Positions 35,494 to 44,433 of a stretch of 64,000 bases of DNA are shown piece by piece; the first letter of the stretch is position 1, and every line of letters starts with the position of its first letter. The notes beneath the pieces are model-generated. The model ran no database searches. It was not told the origin of the DNA and saw only the letters and a program-made list of their open reading frames with translations. Source of the DNA: Oligoflexia bacterium (lineage in GTDB: Bacteria; Bdellovibrionota_G; JALEGL01); NCBI GenBank assembly GCA_035326705.1, contig DAOLES010000001.1, positions 437,653 to 501,652 of the forward strand, given 5' to 3'. Position numbers and translations under genes: made by a program.

Positions 35494-36303
35494 TTATTGT
35501 AAATCTTTTTTGTTAAAGACCCATATTGTTAGCGACTGTATAATAGCAATTATACATATAGCGTAAAACACTGCATGAACTATATAGCTCCAGGGTATCA
35601 TCACACCATGAACTATTTTTGCATTAATCGCAAAAATATCTAAACTAAATGACTCTAAAACATCCAATAAGTTTACTGAAAAATTGATCCAAGGAGATAG
35701 TGTGGTCTGTCCATTTTCTGTTGCTAGGGCATAGATTTGATTTCTGACAATCATCACAAAGTCATCCGTTGCATGTCCAAAAAACAAAACCCCTAAAGTA
35801 AAAATAATACTCATGAATGAGGAGCTGTATGAAGAAAACAATAAGGCAATAGCAACAATAATACTGAGTTCACAAAAAATAAGTATTATTGGTTTAATCA
35901 AATTTATATCTAACGGCTCTTTATAAAAACTTAAAACCGTAAATAACAATACTGCCATGCACAACAATTCAAGTGCTATTGTTGCACTTAAACCAAAAAA
36001 CTTACCTAAAATAAACTCAAAACGCTGAACTGGCTTGGACAATAATGTATAAATTGTTTTGCGTTGCACTTCTTTAAAAATCAACCCTACACCAATAAAA
36101 ACTGATATCATCACACCAATAAACATCATGGATGCTAAACCCATGTCTTTTATTATCTTAACATCAGCCCCTAAGGTAAGCTGACCCAAAAATAAGGATA
36201 ATAAAATTATAAAGCCCGAAAACAGCACTAAAGCATATAAAACTTTTTGTCTAACAGCCTCTCTAAATGTATTGGTTGTTATTGCTAAAATTCTCTCAAT
36301 CAT
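35494..36303 (-). CDS. ABC transporter permease, PilI-like
   Basis: A 269-residue ABC-2 type permease with six hydrophobic segments (for example VLYALVLFSGFIILLSLFLG at the N-terminus and a final one near residue 240-262). The segment after the second helix (FKEVQRKTIYTLLSKPVQR) is typical of the family. Its start overlaps the end of the ATPase gene. In M. xanthus the equivalent PilGHI set is needed for pilus assembly, although its substrate is not settled. Confidence 0.85.
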   Translation of the reverse strand: MIERILAITTNTFREAVRQKVLYALVLFSGFIILLSLFLGQLTLGADVKIIKDMGLASMMFIGVMISVFIGVGLIFKEVQRKTIYTLLSKPVQRFEFILGKFFGLSATIALELLCMAVLLFTVLSFYKEPLDINLIKPIILIFCELSIIVAIALLFSSYSSSFMSIIFTLGVLFFGHATDDFVMIVRNQIYALATENGQTTLSPWINFSVNLLDVLESFSLDIFAINAKIVHGVMIPWSYIVHAVFYAICIIAIIQSLTIWVFNKKDLQ

Positions 36304-37229
36304 CCTCTGTCATCCTTTACTTGATCAACAAAAATATCCTCAAGTGTTTCTTTGTGCCTATGAACACCTAAAACATTAATATTGTTATCTTGAGTTATAC
36401 TTAAAGCTATATTGAGATAGTCCTCTTTTGATAATGATACTATAGTGTCTTTCCCAACTTTACGAACCGAGTATTTCTCTTTATCACTAAACAAATTCTT
36501 GTGGTCACCTTGTAATGTTATATCAATTCTTTTAACATTGGCATTGACCATATCTGATATAGGGCCACATGCCCTTAATTGACCATTGATTACAATTGCA
36601 ACTTTGTCACACAAAGCTTCTACGTCACTTAAAATATGAGAAGCAATCAAAACTGTTTTACCTTTATCTCTAAGGTTTAAAATAATATCTCTTACTTCTT
36701 TACGACCAACAGGATCTAATCCACTCATCGGTTCATCCATGATCACCAACTCTGGATCATTAATCAAAGCTTGTGCAATACCAATTCTTTGTAACATTCC
36801 TTTTGAAAAATGAGAGAGCTTTCTATCTCGTCGCGTATACAAATTTACCATTTTGAGTAATTCAACACTCTTTTGTTTAATTGTAGATGTACTTAAACCA
36901 AATAACTTGCCGTAAAACTGTAAAACTTCTTCTGGCTTAAGATAATCATAATAATAAGTCTGTTCAGGCAAGTAGCCAATTCTAGATTTAATCTCTGACT
37001 TTCTCCAATCTTGACCAAAAACCTTAACGTCACCCAATGAAGGCCTTACCAAATCAAGTAGAATTTTTATTAAAGTTGTTTTACCTGCACCATTTGGACC
37101 AATTAAACCAAACAGTGAACCTCTTTCTATTGAAAAACTTACATCTTTCAATGCTACAATTGGTTTTTTCCAAAAGTCAGTCTTAAAAGCTTTCCCAACA
37201 GAATTAATCTCAATTATTTTTTCACTCAT
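36300..37229 (-). CDS. ABC transporter ATPase, PilH-like
   Basis: A 309-residue ATP-binding subunit. Walker A is GPNGAGKTT, the signature motif is LSHFSKGMLQR (a variant of LSGGQ), Walker B is LVIMDEPMSGLDP, and the switch His is in ASHIL. The C-terminal 90 residues form an extra domain ending in the typical LEDIFVDQV. It overlaps the permease by 4 nt and follows the PilG-like gene by 19 nt. Role in pilus assembly is inferred from the M. xanthus-like order. Confidence 0.88.
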   Translation of the reverse strand: MSEKIIEINSVGKAFKTDFWKKPIVALKDVSFSIERGSLFGLIGPNGAGKTTLIKILLDLVRPSLGDVKVFGQDWRKSEIKSRIGYLPEQTYYYDYLKPEEVLQFYGKLFGLSTSTIKQKSVELLKMVNLYTRRDRKLSHFSKGMLQRIGIAQALINDPELVIMDEPMSGLDPVGRKEVRDIILNLRDKGKTVLIASHILSDVEALCDKVAIVINGQLRACGPISDMVNANVKRIDITLQGDHKNLFSDKEKYSVRKVGKDTIVSLSKEDYLNIALSITQDNNINVLGVHRHKETLEDIFVDQVKDDRG

Positions 37230-37248
37230 TGTATTTTTCCACTTTAAT

Positions 37249-38151
37249 TTAAATTATTTTTTCGTTCTCATCTGAGTTGCGAAGCAACAAATAAAAATCA
37301 AAATCAACAAAAGGCAACCCATCAAGCCAGTCAGCTTTATATAACTCAATTTTCTCTCGTAGATCGTTTAGTTTTTTATCTAGGTCTTCTTGATTGTCTT
37401 TTATTTGCGCATGATAGAAGCGCAACTTATTTTCTATTTGACGCTTTGAACTTTGATCGCTTACAGTTCCCAATTGGGTTTTTAAACTTTCAATAGCAAA
37501 TAAAGTTTCCATTAAACGTACACTTTTCTCACTTTCACCTGTTTTACTGTACAAATTAGCGGACCATGTTTTAAAGTGTTCGGGTACATTGGGCATATTA
37601 GCCAATGACTCAATAAAGGGAGCACCTCTCTCTTTATCTCTTAATTCCACCGCATAATTAAAACCTATCATTTGCGGAATCATCCAATAGTCTGGATGAT
37701 GCTTCCAACCTTCAATATCATTTTGTATGTATTGCCAGCCTTTTTCTAAAATTCTATTGCTGGCTCTAATTTTTTCTTCCGTTATCAAACCAGAGTTATA
37801 TATTGTAACTGCCCCTGCCCAAATATAAATTTTTTCAAAACGTGGATCCAAATCAGTAGCAAAGTTTATTAGAGCCTCAAGGTAACTTTGTTTGCCCTGA
37901 TTAAAATTCATAAGGTCAGCAAAATAGCCCAAAGAACGTATCCAAACCAAATCTGCACCAACATTCTCATGCCCTAACAATAGCGGTCTAACTAAATCAG
38001 ATTTAGGTAAATAAATATACTTTTCAACGGGTAGTTGATCCTCAAGATAATAGCTGAGTTGGCCATGTTCTACATAAATAAAACACAACAACACACAAAT
38101 TAAAGCTGCATGCAAAAATCTTTTTAGCATTGGTTTTGATTTTATAGGCAA
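37249..38151 (-). CDS. PilG-like membrane-anchored TPR protein
   Basis: A 300-residue protein with a membrane anchor at about residues 10-26 and an extracytoplasmic helical domain containing VRPLLLGHENVGADLVWIRS and LDPRFEKIYIWAGAVTIY, which resemble TPR units. It occupies the place of pilG between pilA and the ABC genes. The Leu/Trp-rich ADLVWIR pattern recurs in proteins of this locus in other deltaproteobacteria as far as I recall. Function within the pilus export complex is inferred. Confidence 0.72.
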   Translation of the reverse strand: MPIKSKPMLKRFLHAALICVLLCFIYVEHGQLSYYLEDQLPVEKYIYLPKSDLVRPLLLGHENVGADLVWIRSLGYFADLMNFNQGKQSYLEALINFATDLDPRFEKIYIWAGAVTIYNSGLITEEKIRASNRILEKGWQYIQNDIEGWKHHPDYWMIPQMIGFNYAVELRDKERGAPFIESLANMPNVPEHFKTWSANLYSKTGESEKSVRLMETLFAIESLKTQLGTVSDQSSKRQIENKLRFYHAQIKDNQEDLDKKLNDLREKIELYKADWLDGLPFVDFDFYLLLRNSDENEKII

Positions 38152-38202
38152 ATCTTAAAAGTGCAATTTTTACGACCTAAGTGCAAATAAAAATAGCAAA
38201 AA

Positions 38203-38231
38203 AAAAGTGCGCTTTGTAAAGCGCACTTTTT
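38203..38231. terminator. Bidirectional intrinsic terminator after pilA
   Basis: AAAAGTGCGCTTT and AAAGCGCACTTTT form a long perfect stem with a 2-nt gap, with T-runs on both strands. It lies about 24 nt after the pilA stop and would leave pilA as a short, abundant transcript, with limited read-through to the pilG-like gene. Confidence 0.88.
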
Positions 38232-38254
38232 AAGCATTGGTTTAGATTAAAAGA

Positions 38255-38773
38255 TTAATCTGCACCACCATCATAGAAGTCTGCACCGCGAGCAACTTCA
38301 CCGTTAGCATCAATTGAAGCTACCAATTGTTTGAAAGCAACGTTTGAGTCGCCGTCTAAGTCATAAGTAGCAGTAATAGACATAGCAGAAGTTGCATTTG
38401 TTCCGGTAGCAACTACGTTATACGCAGCATATACTGGACCTTCAACTTGTAGGTTCAACTCTGGCCAGTTGCTTGCAGTAAAGTCTGGAGTTGTTTTTAC
38501 AGAACCAATAGCTGAAAGAGCTGGTTGAGTTGTACAAGTTAAAAATTGGTTATCTTGAACAGCACCTGCTTGAGTTACTTGAGGAGTCATGAAATAAACC
38601 AATTCACCTTGGTAAATTTTGTTCATAACCAGCGGAAACTCAGCTGTTTTTGATTTTTTAATGTATTTCATGAATGCTGGAATTGCAACAGCAGCCAAAA
38701 TACCGATAATTGCTACCACAATCATCAACTCAACAAGCGTAAAGCCTTTTTCATTTTTAAATTTTTTTAACAT
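38255..38773 (-). CDS. pilA: Type IV major pilin
   Basis: Structural subunit of the pilus. The 172-residue prepilin has a short basic leader and processing site KNEKG|FTLVELMIV, with Glu at +5, followed by the long hydrophobic helix (…IIGILAAVAIPAF). The C-terminal globular part holds only one Cys (FLTCTTQ), so the usual disulfide-bounded D-region is absent. A strong ribosome binding site (AAGGAG) precedes ATG 38773. It has its own sigma-54 promoter and terminator. Confidence 0.95.
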   Translation of the reverse strand: MLKKFKNEKGFTLVELMIVVAIIGILAAVAIPAFMKYIKKSKTAEFPLVMNKIYQGELVYFMTPQVTQAGAVQDNQFLTCTTQPALSAIGSVKTTPDFTASNWPELNLQVEGPVYAAYNVVATGTNATSAMSITATYDLDGDSNVAFKQLVASIDANGEVARGADFYDGGAD

Positions 38774-38861
38774 TTATTCTCCTTAAATGTTTGGTAAAGC
38801 ATTTACTTTACCGGATTTTAACGCTTTTAAACCTCTTAAAAGCTAGGACAGTATAGTAGTA

Positions 38862-38877
38862 AGCAAGCGCCATGCCA
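38862..38877 (-). promoter_or_regulatory. Sigma-54 promoter of pilA
   Basis: TGGCATGGCGCTTGCT on the minus strand matches the -24/-12 consensus (TGGCAC-N5-TTGCW) with the GG and GC elements at the proper 12-nt spacing. The predicted transcript start is about 38851, giving a leader of about 78 nt. Confidence 0.88.
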
Positions 38878-38938
38878 AAAACAAAAAACATTTATTTTCA
38901 ATAACTTATAAAGATTTATGCTTGGTTTTATTTTGAAA

Positions 38939-38988
38939 GTGACACTTTTTGTCTGCCAAAAAATGTCGTTTGTGACAGTTTTTGTCAC
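38939..38988. promoter_or_regulatory. Paired PilR-like enhancer sites upstream of pilA
   Basis: Two related inverted repeats: GTGACACTTTTTGTCTGC (38939-38956) and the near-perfect GTGACAGTTTTTGTCAC (38972-38988). They begin 33 nt apart, three helical turns, and about 90-125 nt upstream of the sigma-54 promoter. TGTC-type sites are what PilR binds in other bacteria; pilR is adjacent. Confidence 0.7.
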
Positions 38989-39032
38989 GTTTTAGGTTCG
39001 ATTTAAAAAGCGTCCATGTATTATAAATATTA

Positions 39033-40433
39033 TCAATCCTCGTCATCCAACTTATGTTTTTTCAACCTATATCTCATTGATCTAAAACTAATATTCAATA
39101 ATTTTGCTGCATGCTTTTTTACACCTTTGGTTTTTGCTAAAGCTTGCTCCAACCACTGTTTTTCATAACCATCCATTATTTCATCCAAAGACACTCCTTG
39201 TTCTGGAATATCAACGATTTTAGGATTGTGACGGCTTTTGCTAGTGGCTCCCTTCTTAACTATATCGGGCAAGTGATGAAAATCAATCTCCTCTTCTTGA
39301 TAAATAGCAACCAAACGCATAACTATATTTTGTAATTCACGAATATTTCCCGGATAGTCATAATCTAACAAAGCCTGTATAGCGGCATTAGAAAAGCGTT
39401 TTTCTTTTTTGTTATTCAGCTCGCAATGTTTCTTTAAAAAATGTTCTAGTAATTTAGGAATATCATCTTTTCTTTCACGCAGAGGCGGCAGTTCAAAAGA
39501 AATCACATCCAGACGATAGTACAAATCTTCTCTAAACTCACCCTCTTTAACTGCTTTTTTCAGATCAACATTGGTAGCCGCAACAATTCTTACATCTACA
39601 TCTTGAATATTTTCTGAACCAATGGGCCTAATTTGTCTTTCTTGTAAAACACGCAGTAACTTAACCTGCGTCATCAATGGTAACTCTCCCACCTCATCTA
39701 AAAACAATGTTCCATGATTAGCCAATTCAAATAAACCTTTTTTATCTTTATCCGCTCCGGTGAAAGCACCTTTTTTATGACCAAACAACTCACTTTCAAT
39801 TAAGTTTTCTGGAATCGCTCCACAGTTGACTGTAATAAAAGCTTGATCAGCGCGATCAGAATATCTATGAACCGCTCTTGCACAAAGTTCTTTTCCAGTT
39901 CCACTTTCACCAAAAATCAGAACATTGGTGTGTGTAGGTGCAATCTGCTTAATGCTAGCAAAAACTTTTTGCATTTGCTCATTACGTCCTACTGAAGACT
40001 CATCCATAAAGCTAGTGGCTTCAACTTGATTTTTTAGTTGTTTAACTTCATCTAGGAGATGACTTTGATCTAGTGCATTTCTAATTTTTAAACGCATTTC
40101 ATCAACATTGAATGGCTTTAAGACATAGTCAAAGGCACCTATTTTCATTGCTTCCACCGCGGACTCAGGTGAACCATAAGCTGTAATGATAATGACGGGT
40201 TTTTTAGGGTGGTATTTTTGAACAAAGTTTAAAACATCAATACCTGTATAGTGTGGCATGGATAAATCTGTAATCAGTAAATCAAACTGCTCTGTTTGTA
40301 ATTTTTCTAGAGCATTTGGTTCCGGATCAATCGTTACAACATCAAAACCTTCTTGAGCCAACATAATTTCTAAAAAGTCTCTGATACTTTTTTCATCATC
40401 AATAACTACAATTTTTCTTTTTAATGACATCAA
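39033..40433 (-). CDS. pilR: Pilus response regulator, sigma-54 activator
   Basis: Activates pilA transcription with sigma-54. The 466-residue protein has an intact receiver (acidic pair in VVIDDEKS, phospho-acceptor in LLITDLSMP, Lys in LKPF), an AAA+ domain with FGESGTGKE, GAFTGA and LFLDEVGELP, and a Fis-type helix-turn-helix at the end (KKHAAKLLNISFRSMRYRL). It lies directly after pilS. Confidence 0.95.
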   Translation of the reverse strand: MMSLKRKIVVIDDEKSIRDFLEIMLAQEGFDVVTIDPEPNALEKLQTEQFDLLITDLSMPHYTGIDVLNFVQKYHPKKPVIIITAYGSPESAVEAMKIGAFDYVLKPFNVDEMRLKIRNALDQSHLLDEVKQLKNQVEATSFMDESSVGRNEQMQKVFASIKQIAPTHTNVLIFGESGTGKELCARAVHRYSDRADQAFITVNCGAIPENLIESELFGHKKGAFTGADKDKKGLFELANHGTLFLDEVGELPLMTQVKLLRVLQERQIRPIGSENIQDVDVRIVAATNVDLKKAVKEGEFREDLYYRLDVISFELPPLRERKDDIPKLLEHFLKKHCELNNKKEKRFSNAAIQALLDYDYPGNIRELQNIVMRLVAIYQEEEIDFHHLPDIVKKGATSKSRHNPKIVDIPEQGVSLDEIMDGYEKQWLEQALAKTKGVKKHAAKLLNISFRSMRYRLKKHKLDDED

Positions 40434-40467
40434 AACTTTCTACAATAGAAACACTATAAAATTAAAT

Positions 40468-41754
40468 TTAGTTTTCTACTCCCAGAGGTAAATATATTTT
40501 AAACTGTGTCCCACTTTCCTTCTCTGACTCTACCACAATATATCCTTGATGATCAGAAATAAATCGTTCAACAATAGCTAAACCCAGCCCTGAACCTTTT
40601 GTTTTTGTAGTAAAAAATGGATCAAACATTTTAACTTTTATATCATCACTTAAACCTGGGCCATCATCTTCAATACTTAAAATCACATTGTCACGCTCTT
40701 TTTGTAAGTTTATTTCTATAACACCTTTACTACCTGTAGCTTCCTGAGCATTTCTAATTAAATTCCATATAACTTGACTCAATTGCTGCTCATTCCCAAC
40801 TATAAAAACATTTTGTTCAATATTAGAACGTAAAAAAACCCCTTTCTTTTCTTTTTTTAATAATTTTAAAATATTTTCTAAAAGCTCCGTAAGAGAAAAC
40901 TTCACTTTTACTTGCGACCTAGGTTTTGCAAAATCAAGTAATTCTTCTAGTAAAAAGTTTAACCGATCTGTTTCTTTTAAAGTTATATCTATAAGTTTTT
41001 TATATTGTGGATGATTTTTATGCTCCTTTTGTAATAACTGCATGGTACCAAAAATTGAAGTAAGCGGATTTCTAATCTCATGGGCGATACGAGCAGTCAT
41101 CTCACCTATGCTAGCCAATTGTTGAGCTCGTTTTGCTTTTTTTTGTAAATCTAAATTGTTTTGTTTTAGTCTTTTTTCTTCAGAGTCAAATCGGTATGCG
41201 ATTTTTGTAAAAAACCATGCAACTCCAAAAAATAAAGCGACCTGAATTAGAACCGATTGTATGGCAAATGTTTTGTTCCACATCAAAGCTTGCCAAACTT
41301 TAGGAAGAATTGGATAGATTTGTTTTGTTATCAAGGCATACACCAACAAGCTATAAAAGATAGAGCTTAAACTTGCAGAAAAAAAAGCTCCCAACCTAAA
41401 CAACAAAAAGGAAGCATTAATAATATTAAGAAAATAGATCAATTCTATTCCAGACAAATAAACAAATAAAGTTGTAAAAATAGCATCCGTTGTTAACTGA
41501 ATAAAAATAAATAAATACTCATTAAACTCATAAAATATTCTCAACACTAAAAAATATCCGATTGCAAAAAAAAGATTTGCTCCAGTCATCACAACCGTAA
41601 ACGTAAATTCATCACTCCAAACAAAATCATCTGACATAGGTTCAAAAACAAAAGTAAAAAAGCATAAGGTAAAAGCAATAATAACCCTTGCAAAGCAAAA
41701 TACTTTTATTTTTTTTAAACTATCCTCAAAGTTATTTTGAATTTGATTGTTCAC
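40468..41754 (-). CDS. pilS: Pilus sensor histidine kinase
   Basis: Membrane kinase partner of PilR. The 428-residue protein has about six N-terminal membrane segments (residues 15-190), a short coiled coil, the H-box IGEMTARIAHEIRNPLTS, N-box VIWNLIRNAQEA, and G-boxes DDGPGLS and GSGLGLAIV. In other bacteria PilS senses PilA in the membrane. It is 34 nt upstream of pilR and follows pilC. Confidence 0.94.
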   Translation of the reverse strand: MNNQIQNNFEDSLKKIKVFCFARVIIAFTLCFFTFVFEPMSDDFVWSDEFTFTVVMTGANLFFAIGYFLVLRIFYEFNEYLFIFIQLTTDAIFTTLFVYLSGIELIYFLNIINASFLLFRLGAFFSASLSSIFYSLLVYALITKQIYPILPKVWQALMWNKTFAIQSVLIQVALFFGVAWFFTKIAYRFDSEEKRLKQNNLDLQKKAKRAQQLASIGEMTARIAHEIRNPLTSIFGTMQLLQKEHKNHPQYKKLIDITLKETDRLNFLLEELLDFAKPRSQVKVKFSLTELLENILKLLKKEKKGVFLRSNIEQNVFIVGNEQQLSQVIWNLIRNAQEATGSKGVIEINLQKERDNVILSIEDDGPGLSDDIKVKMFDPFFTTKTKGSGLGLAIVERFISDHQGYIVVESEKESGTQFKIYLPLGVEN

Positions 41755-41783
41755 AATCAGTCTATTTAAGTCATCATTGTGAT

Positions 41784-42998
41784 TTAGGCAATATTACCAG
41801 CCATTTCAAACACTGGCATATACATGGCTATAACTAAACCTCCAATAATTCCGCCTAAAAAAACCATCATAATGGGTTCCATTAAAGATGTAAGCGCTTC
41901 AACAGACGCATCGACCTCTTCTTCATAAAAATCAGCGATTTTATTCAACATTGTATCCATTGCACCCGTTGCTTCACCTACGCCAATCATTTGACATACC
42001 ATGGATGGAAAAACGCCCGCTTTGGATAAGGGTTCAGTCATTGTATTACCTTCACTAATAGATTCTTTAACTCTGCTGATAGCATCTTCAATGGTTTTGT
42101 TTCCTGCTGTTTTTCTAACGATCTCCAATGCATCCACAATAGGCACACCGCTAGAAAGCATGGTTGCCATTGTTCTGGTAAAACGCGCAACAGCAACCTT
42201 TCTAATCAAATCACCAATAACTGGCATCTTAAGAATGTAACGATCAAAAATAGCTCTTCCTTTTTCTGATCTGTAAAACAGTTTCCAAAGATAAATGAAT
42301 ACACCTATTCCAACCATAATAAACAAAAAGTTATTCTGAAACCCATGTGAAATATTGATAACAACTTGCGTGGGCGCCGGCAACTCTGCGTTACCAAAAT
42401 CTTTAAACATATTTTCAAATACGGGAATAACCTTAGTAAGTAATACTGCAACAACGACTGCCGCTACACATAAAACACCCACTGGATAAAACATAGCCCC
42501 TTTTATTTTTTTTCTTAAGCCAACTGCTTTCTCCATATAAACGGATAATCTGTTAAATATAGTATCCAGTATACCCCCAACTTCACCTGCGGCTACAAGG
42601 TTTACAAAAAGATCATCAAAAGCAGCAGGATGTTTAGCCAAGGCTTCAGCAAAGGTTGAACCACCTTCAACCTCTTGTTTAATTTCTGTTAGTATTCTTT
42701 TAAAGGTAATGTTTTCTTGCTGACTGGCCAAGATATCCAAGCCTTGAACAAGCGGTAAGCCGGCATCAATCATTGTTGCAAATTGACGGCAAAAAATTGT
42801 AACGTCTTTTAGCTTTACACTTGGACTAAAAAAACTATTGAGTGCTTTAGCAAAATCTTTCTTTTGCTGGGTTATTTTTTTGGGTCTAATTCTTTGTCGG
42901 TTTAACCATTGTACAACTTCACGCTGATTTTTTGCTTTGCGTGTACCTTTTTTAACTGCACCTTGCTGCGTTAAGCCTTCCCAAACGTAAACTGCCAT
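41784..42998 (-). CDS. pilC: Type IV pilus inner-membrane platform protein
   Basis: Polytopic platform that couples the PilB and PilT motors to pilin addition and removal. The 404-residue GspF-family protein has two repeated cytosolic domains (FCRQFATMIDAGLPLVQGL, and FTRTMATMLSSGVPIVDAL, each followed by a GSTFAEAL- or GNTMTEPL-like segment) and three membrane segments near 170-190, 220-240 and 375-395. It sits between pilT and pilS. Confidence 0.95.
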   Translation of the reverse strand: MAVYVWEGLTQQGAVKKGTRKAKNQREVVQWLNRQRIRPKKITQQKKDFAKALNSFFSPSVKLKDVTIFCRQFATMIDAGLPLVQGLDILASQQENITFKRILTEIKQEVEGGSTFAEALAKHPAAFDDLFVNLVAAGEVGGILDTIFNRLSVYMEKAVGLRKKIKGAMFYPVGVLCVAAVVVAVLLTKVIPVFENMFKDFGNAELPAPTQVVINISHGFQNNFLFIMVGIGVFIYLWKLFYRSEKGRAIFDRYILKMPVIGDLIRKVAVARFTRTMATMLSSGVPIVDALEIVRKTAGNKTIEDAISRVKESISEGNTMTEPLSKAGVFPSMVCQMIGVGEATGAMDTMLNKIADFYEEEVDASVEALTSLMEPIMMVFLGGIIGGLVIAMYMPVFEMAGNIA

Positions 42999-43023
42999 AA
43001 TTTATTGTACTACCTTTTTCATA

Positions 43024-44187
43024 TTAACCTTTTTTTATGGTATCAACGATATCTTTAAGCTCTCGACCCAAAACATCTTTACCTTTATTTTTAGACATGA
43101 AATTATTAGAGTCTTTATTCCCTATAGCCTCTTCAATGACTTTTTGTAGCTCATCTGGATCAGATGAGCGCCGTAAAGCTTCATTCATGGTGATTACACG
43201 CTTGATCGCATAATTCGCTAAGGCTTGATTTAAGGTTTGCATACCAAATTTTGCTTGCCCCACCTGCATTTGAGAATAAATCTGGTGTACTTTATCTTCT
43301 CTGATTAAATTTCTCACCGCCGGCGTTGGAATTAAAACTTCTGCAGCTAAAACTCTCCCTGTCCCTGATGCTTTGGGGACCAATATTTGAGAAATGACCC
43401 CTTCCAATACAAATGATAATTGAGCCCTGATTTGTTGTTGTTGATGCGCTGGAAAAACATCAATAATTCTATTGATTGTTTGAGCTGCTGAGTTGGTATG
43501 TAAGGTTGCAAAAACAACGTGACCTGTTTCAGCAATTGTAAGTGCTGCTTCTATGGTTTCTAAGTCTCTTAACTCCCCAACCAATACAACATCAGGGTCT
43601 TGTCTTAAAACTGATTTTAATGCATTTTTAAAACTCAAGGTGTCTGAGTGAATTTCACGTTGGTTAACTACACAACTTTTATGATTATGGATAAACTCAA
43701 TGGGATCTTCAATGGTTAAAATATGCTCTTTTCTATCAGTATTAATTTTATCAATCATTGATGCTAAAGTTGTTGATTTTCCTGAACCGGTAGGACCTGT
43801 TACTAAAATCAAACCTCTTGGTTTTAAAGTTAAGTCTACAACTGCTTTAGGTAACCCAAGTGCCTCAAGCGGTAAAATTTCAAAAGGTATTTTTCTAAAT
43901 GCGCCCGCTACAGCACCTTTTTGTACATAAATATTTGCCCTGAAACGAGCTAAACCCTTTACTCCAAAAGACAAATCCAGCTCATTGTTTTCTTCAAATT
44001 GATGTTTCTGGGCATCGGTAAGCACTGAATAACAAATTCTTTTGGTATCTTGCGGTGTTAAAGAAACTTTACCAAGATTGGTGACATGTCCATCTGTTCT
44101 AATTTTTGGAGGGCAACCCGAAGTCACATGCAAATCACTAGACCCTCTTTTTAGCATTTCCTTCAATAAGTCATGTAATCCAAACAA
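43024..44187 (-). CDS. pilT: Pilus retraction ATPase
   Basis: Hexameric motor that depolymerises pili. The 387-residue protein shows SSDLHVTSGCPP at the N-terminus, Walker A GPTGSGKSTT, the Asp box (ILTIEDPIEFIH), Walker B-like DVVLVGELRD, the His box (TLHTNSAAQTINR), and a C-terminal AIRKVITMNEAL-like retraction segment. The start is TTG at 44187 with AAGGAG 7 nt upstream; that site borders REP1 copy C. Confidence 0.95.
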   Translation of the reverse strand: MFGLHDLLKEMLKRGSSDLHVTSGCPPKIRTDGHVTNLGKVSLTPQDTKRICYSVLTDAQKHQFEENNELDLSFGVKGLARFRANIYVQKGAVAGAFRKIPFEILPLEALGLPKAVVDLTLKPRGLILVTGPTGSGKSTTLASMIDKINTDRKEHILTIEDPIEFIHNHKSCVVNQREIHSDTLSFKNALKSVLRQDPDVVLVGELRDLETIEAALTIAETGHVVFATLHTNSAAQTINRIIDVFPAHQQQQIRAQLSFVLEGVISQILVPKASGTGRVLAAEVLIPTPAVRNLIREDKVHQIYSQMQVGQAKFGMQTLNQALANYAIKRVITMNEALRRSSDPDELQKVIEEAIGNKDSNNFMSKNKGKDVLGRELKDIVDTIKKG

Positions 44188-44200
44188 ACGTAAGCTCCTT

Positions 44201-44389
44201 CCGCTTCGCTCTCTGTTTTATGGAGGGAAAAACGCTTTTCCCTCGTAAACAAAAAACGTCGTTTTTGTTTGCTCACCCTTTGCGGTCGACGTCGATATAA
44301 AATCTCGTCTCCTCCCGGCTTCGCTCTTTTCAAAAAGAGGCTCACACCCCTCTCAAAAACAAAAACAAAGTTTTTGCGTTCTCACTCCC
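44201..44389. repeat. REP1 copy C between pilB and pilT
   Basis: About 189 nt matching copy A (27012-27195) over both modules, including CGTCGTTTTTGTTTGCTCACC and ATATAAAATCTCGTCTCCTCC (each under 22 nt, shown as 44258-44278 and 44296-44316). Hairpin arms are kept although several bases differ. It fills most of the gap between the two pilus ATPase genes. Confidence 0.82.
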
Positions 44390-44433
44390 ATGACAGAACA
44401 ATACAACATTGCCCTACCAACACTCTTTAAAGT

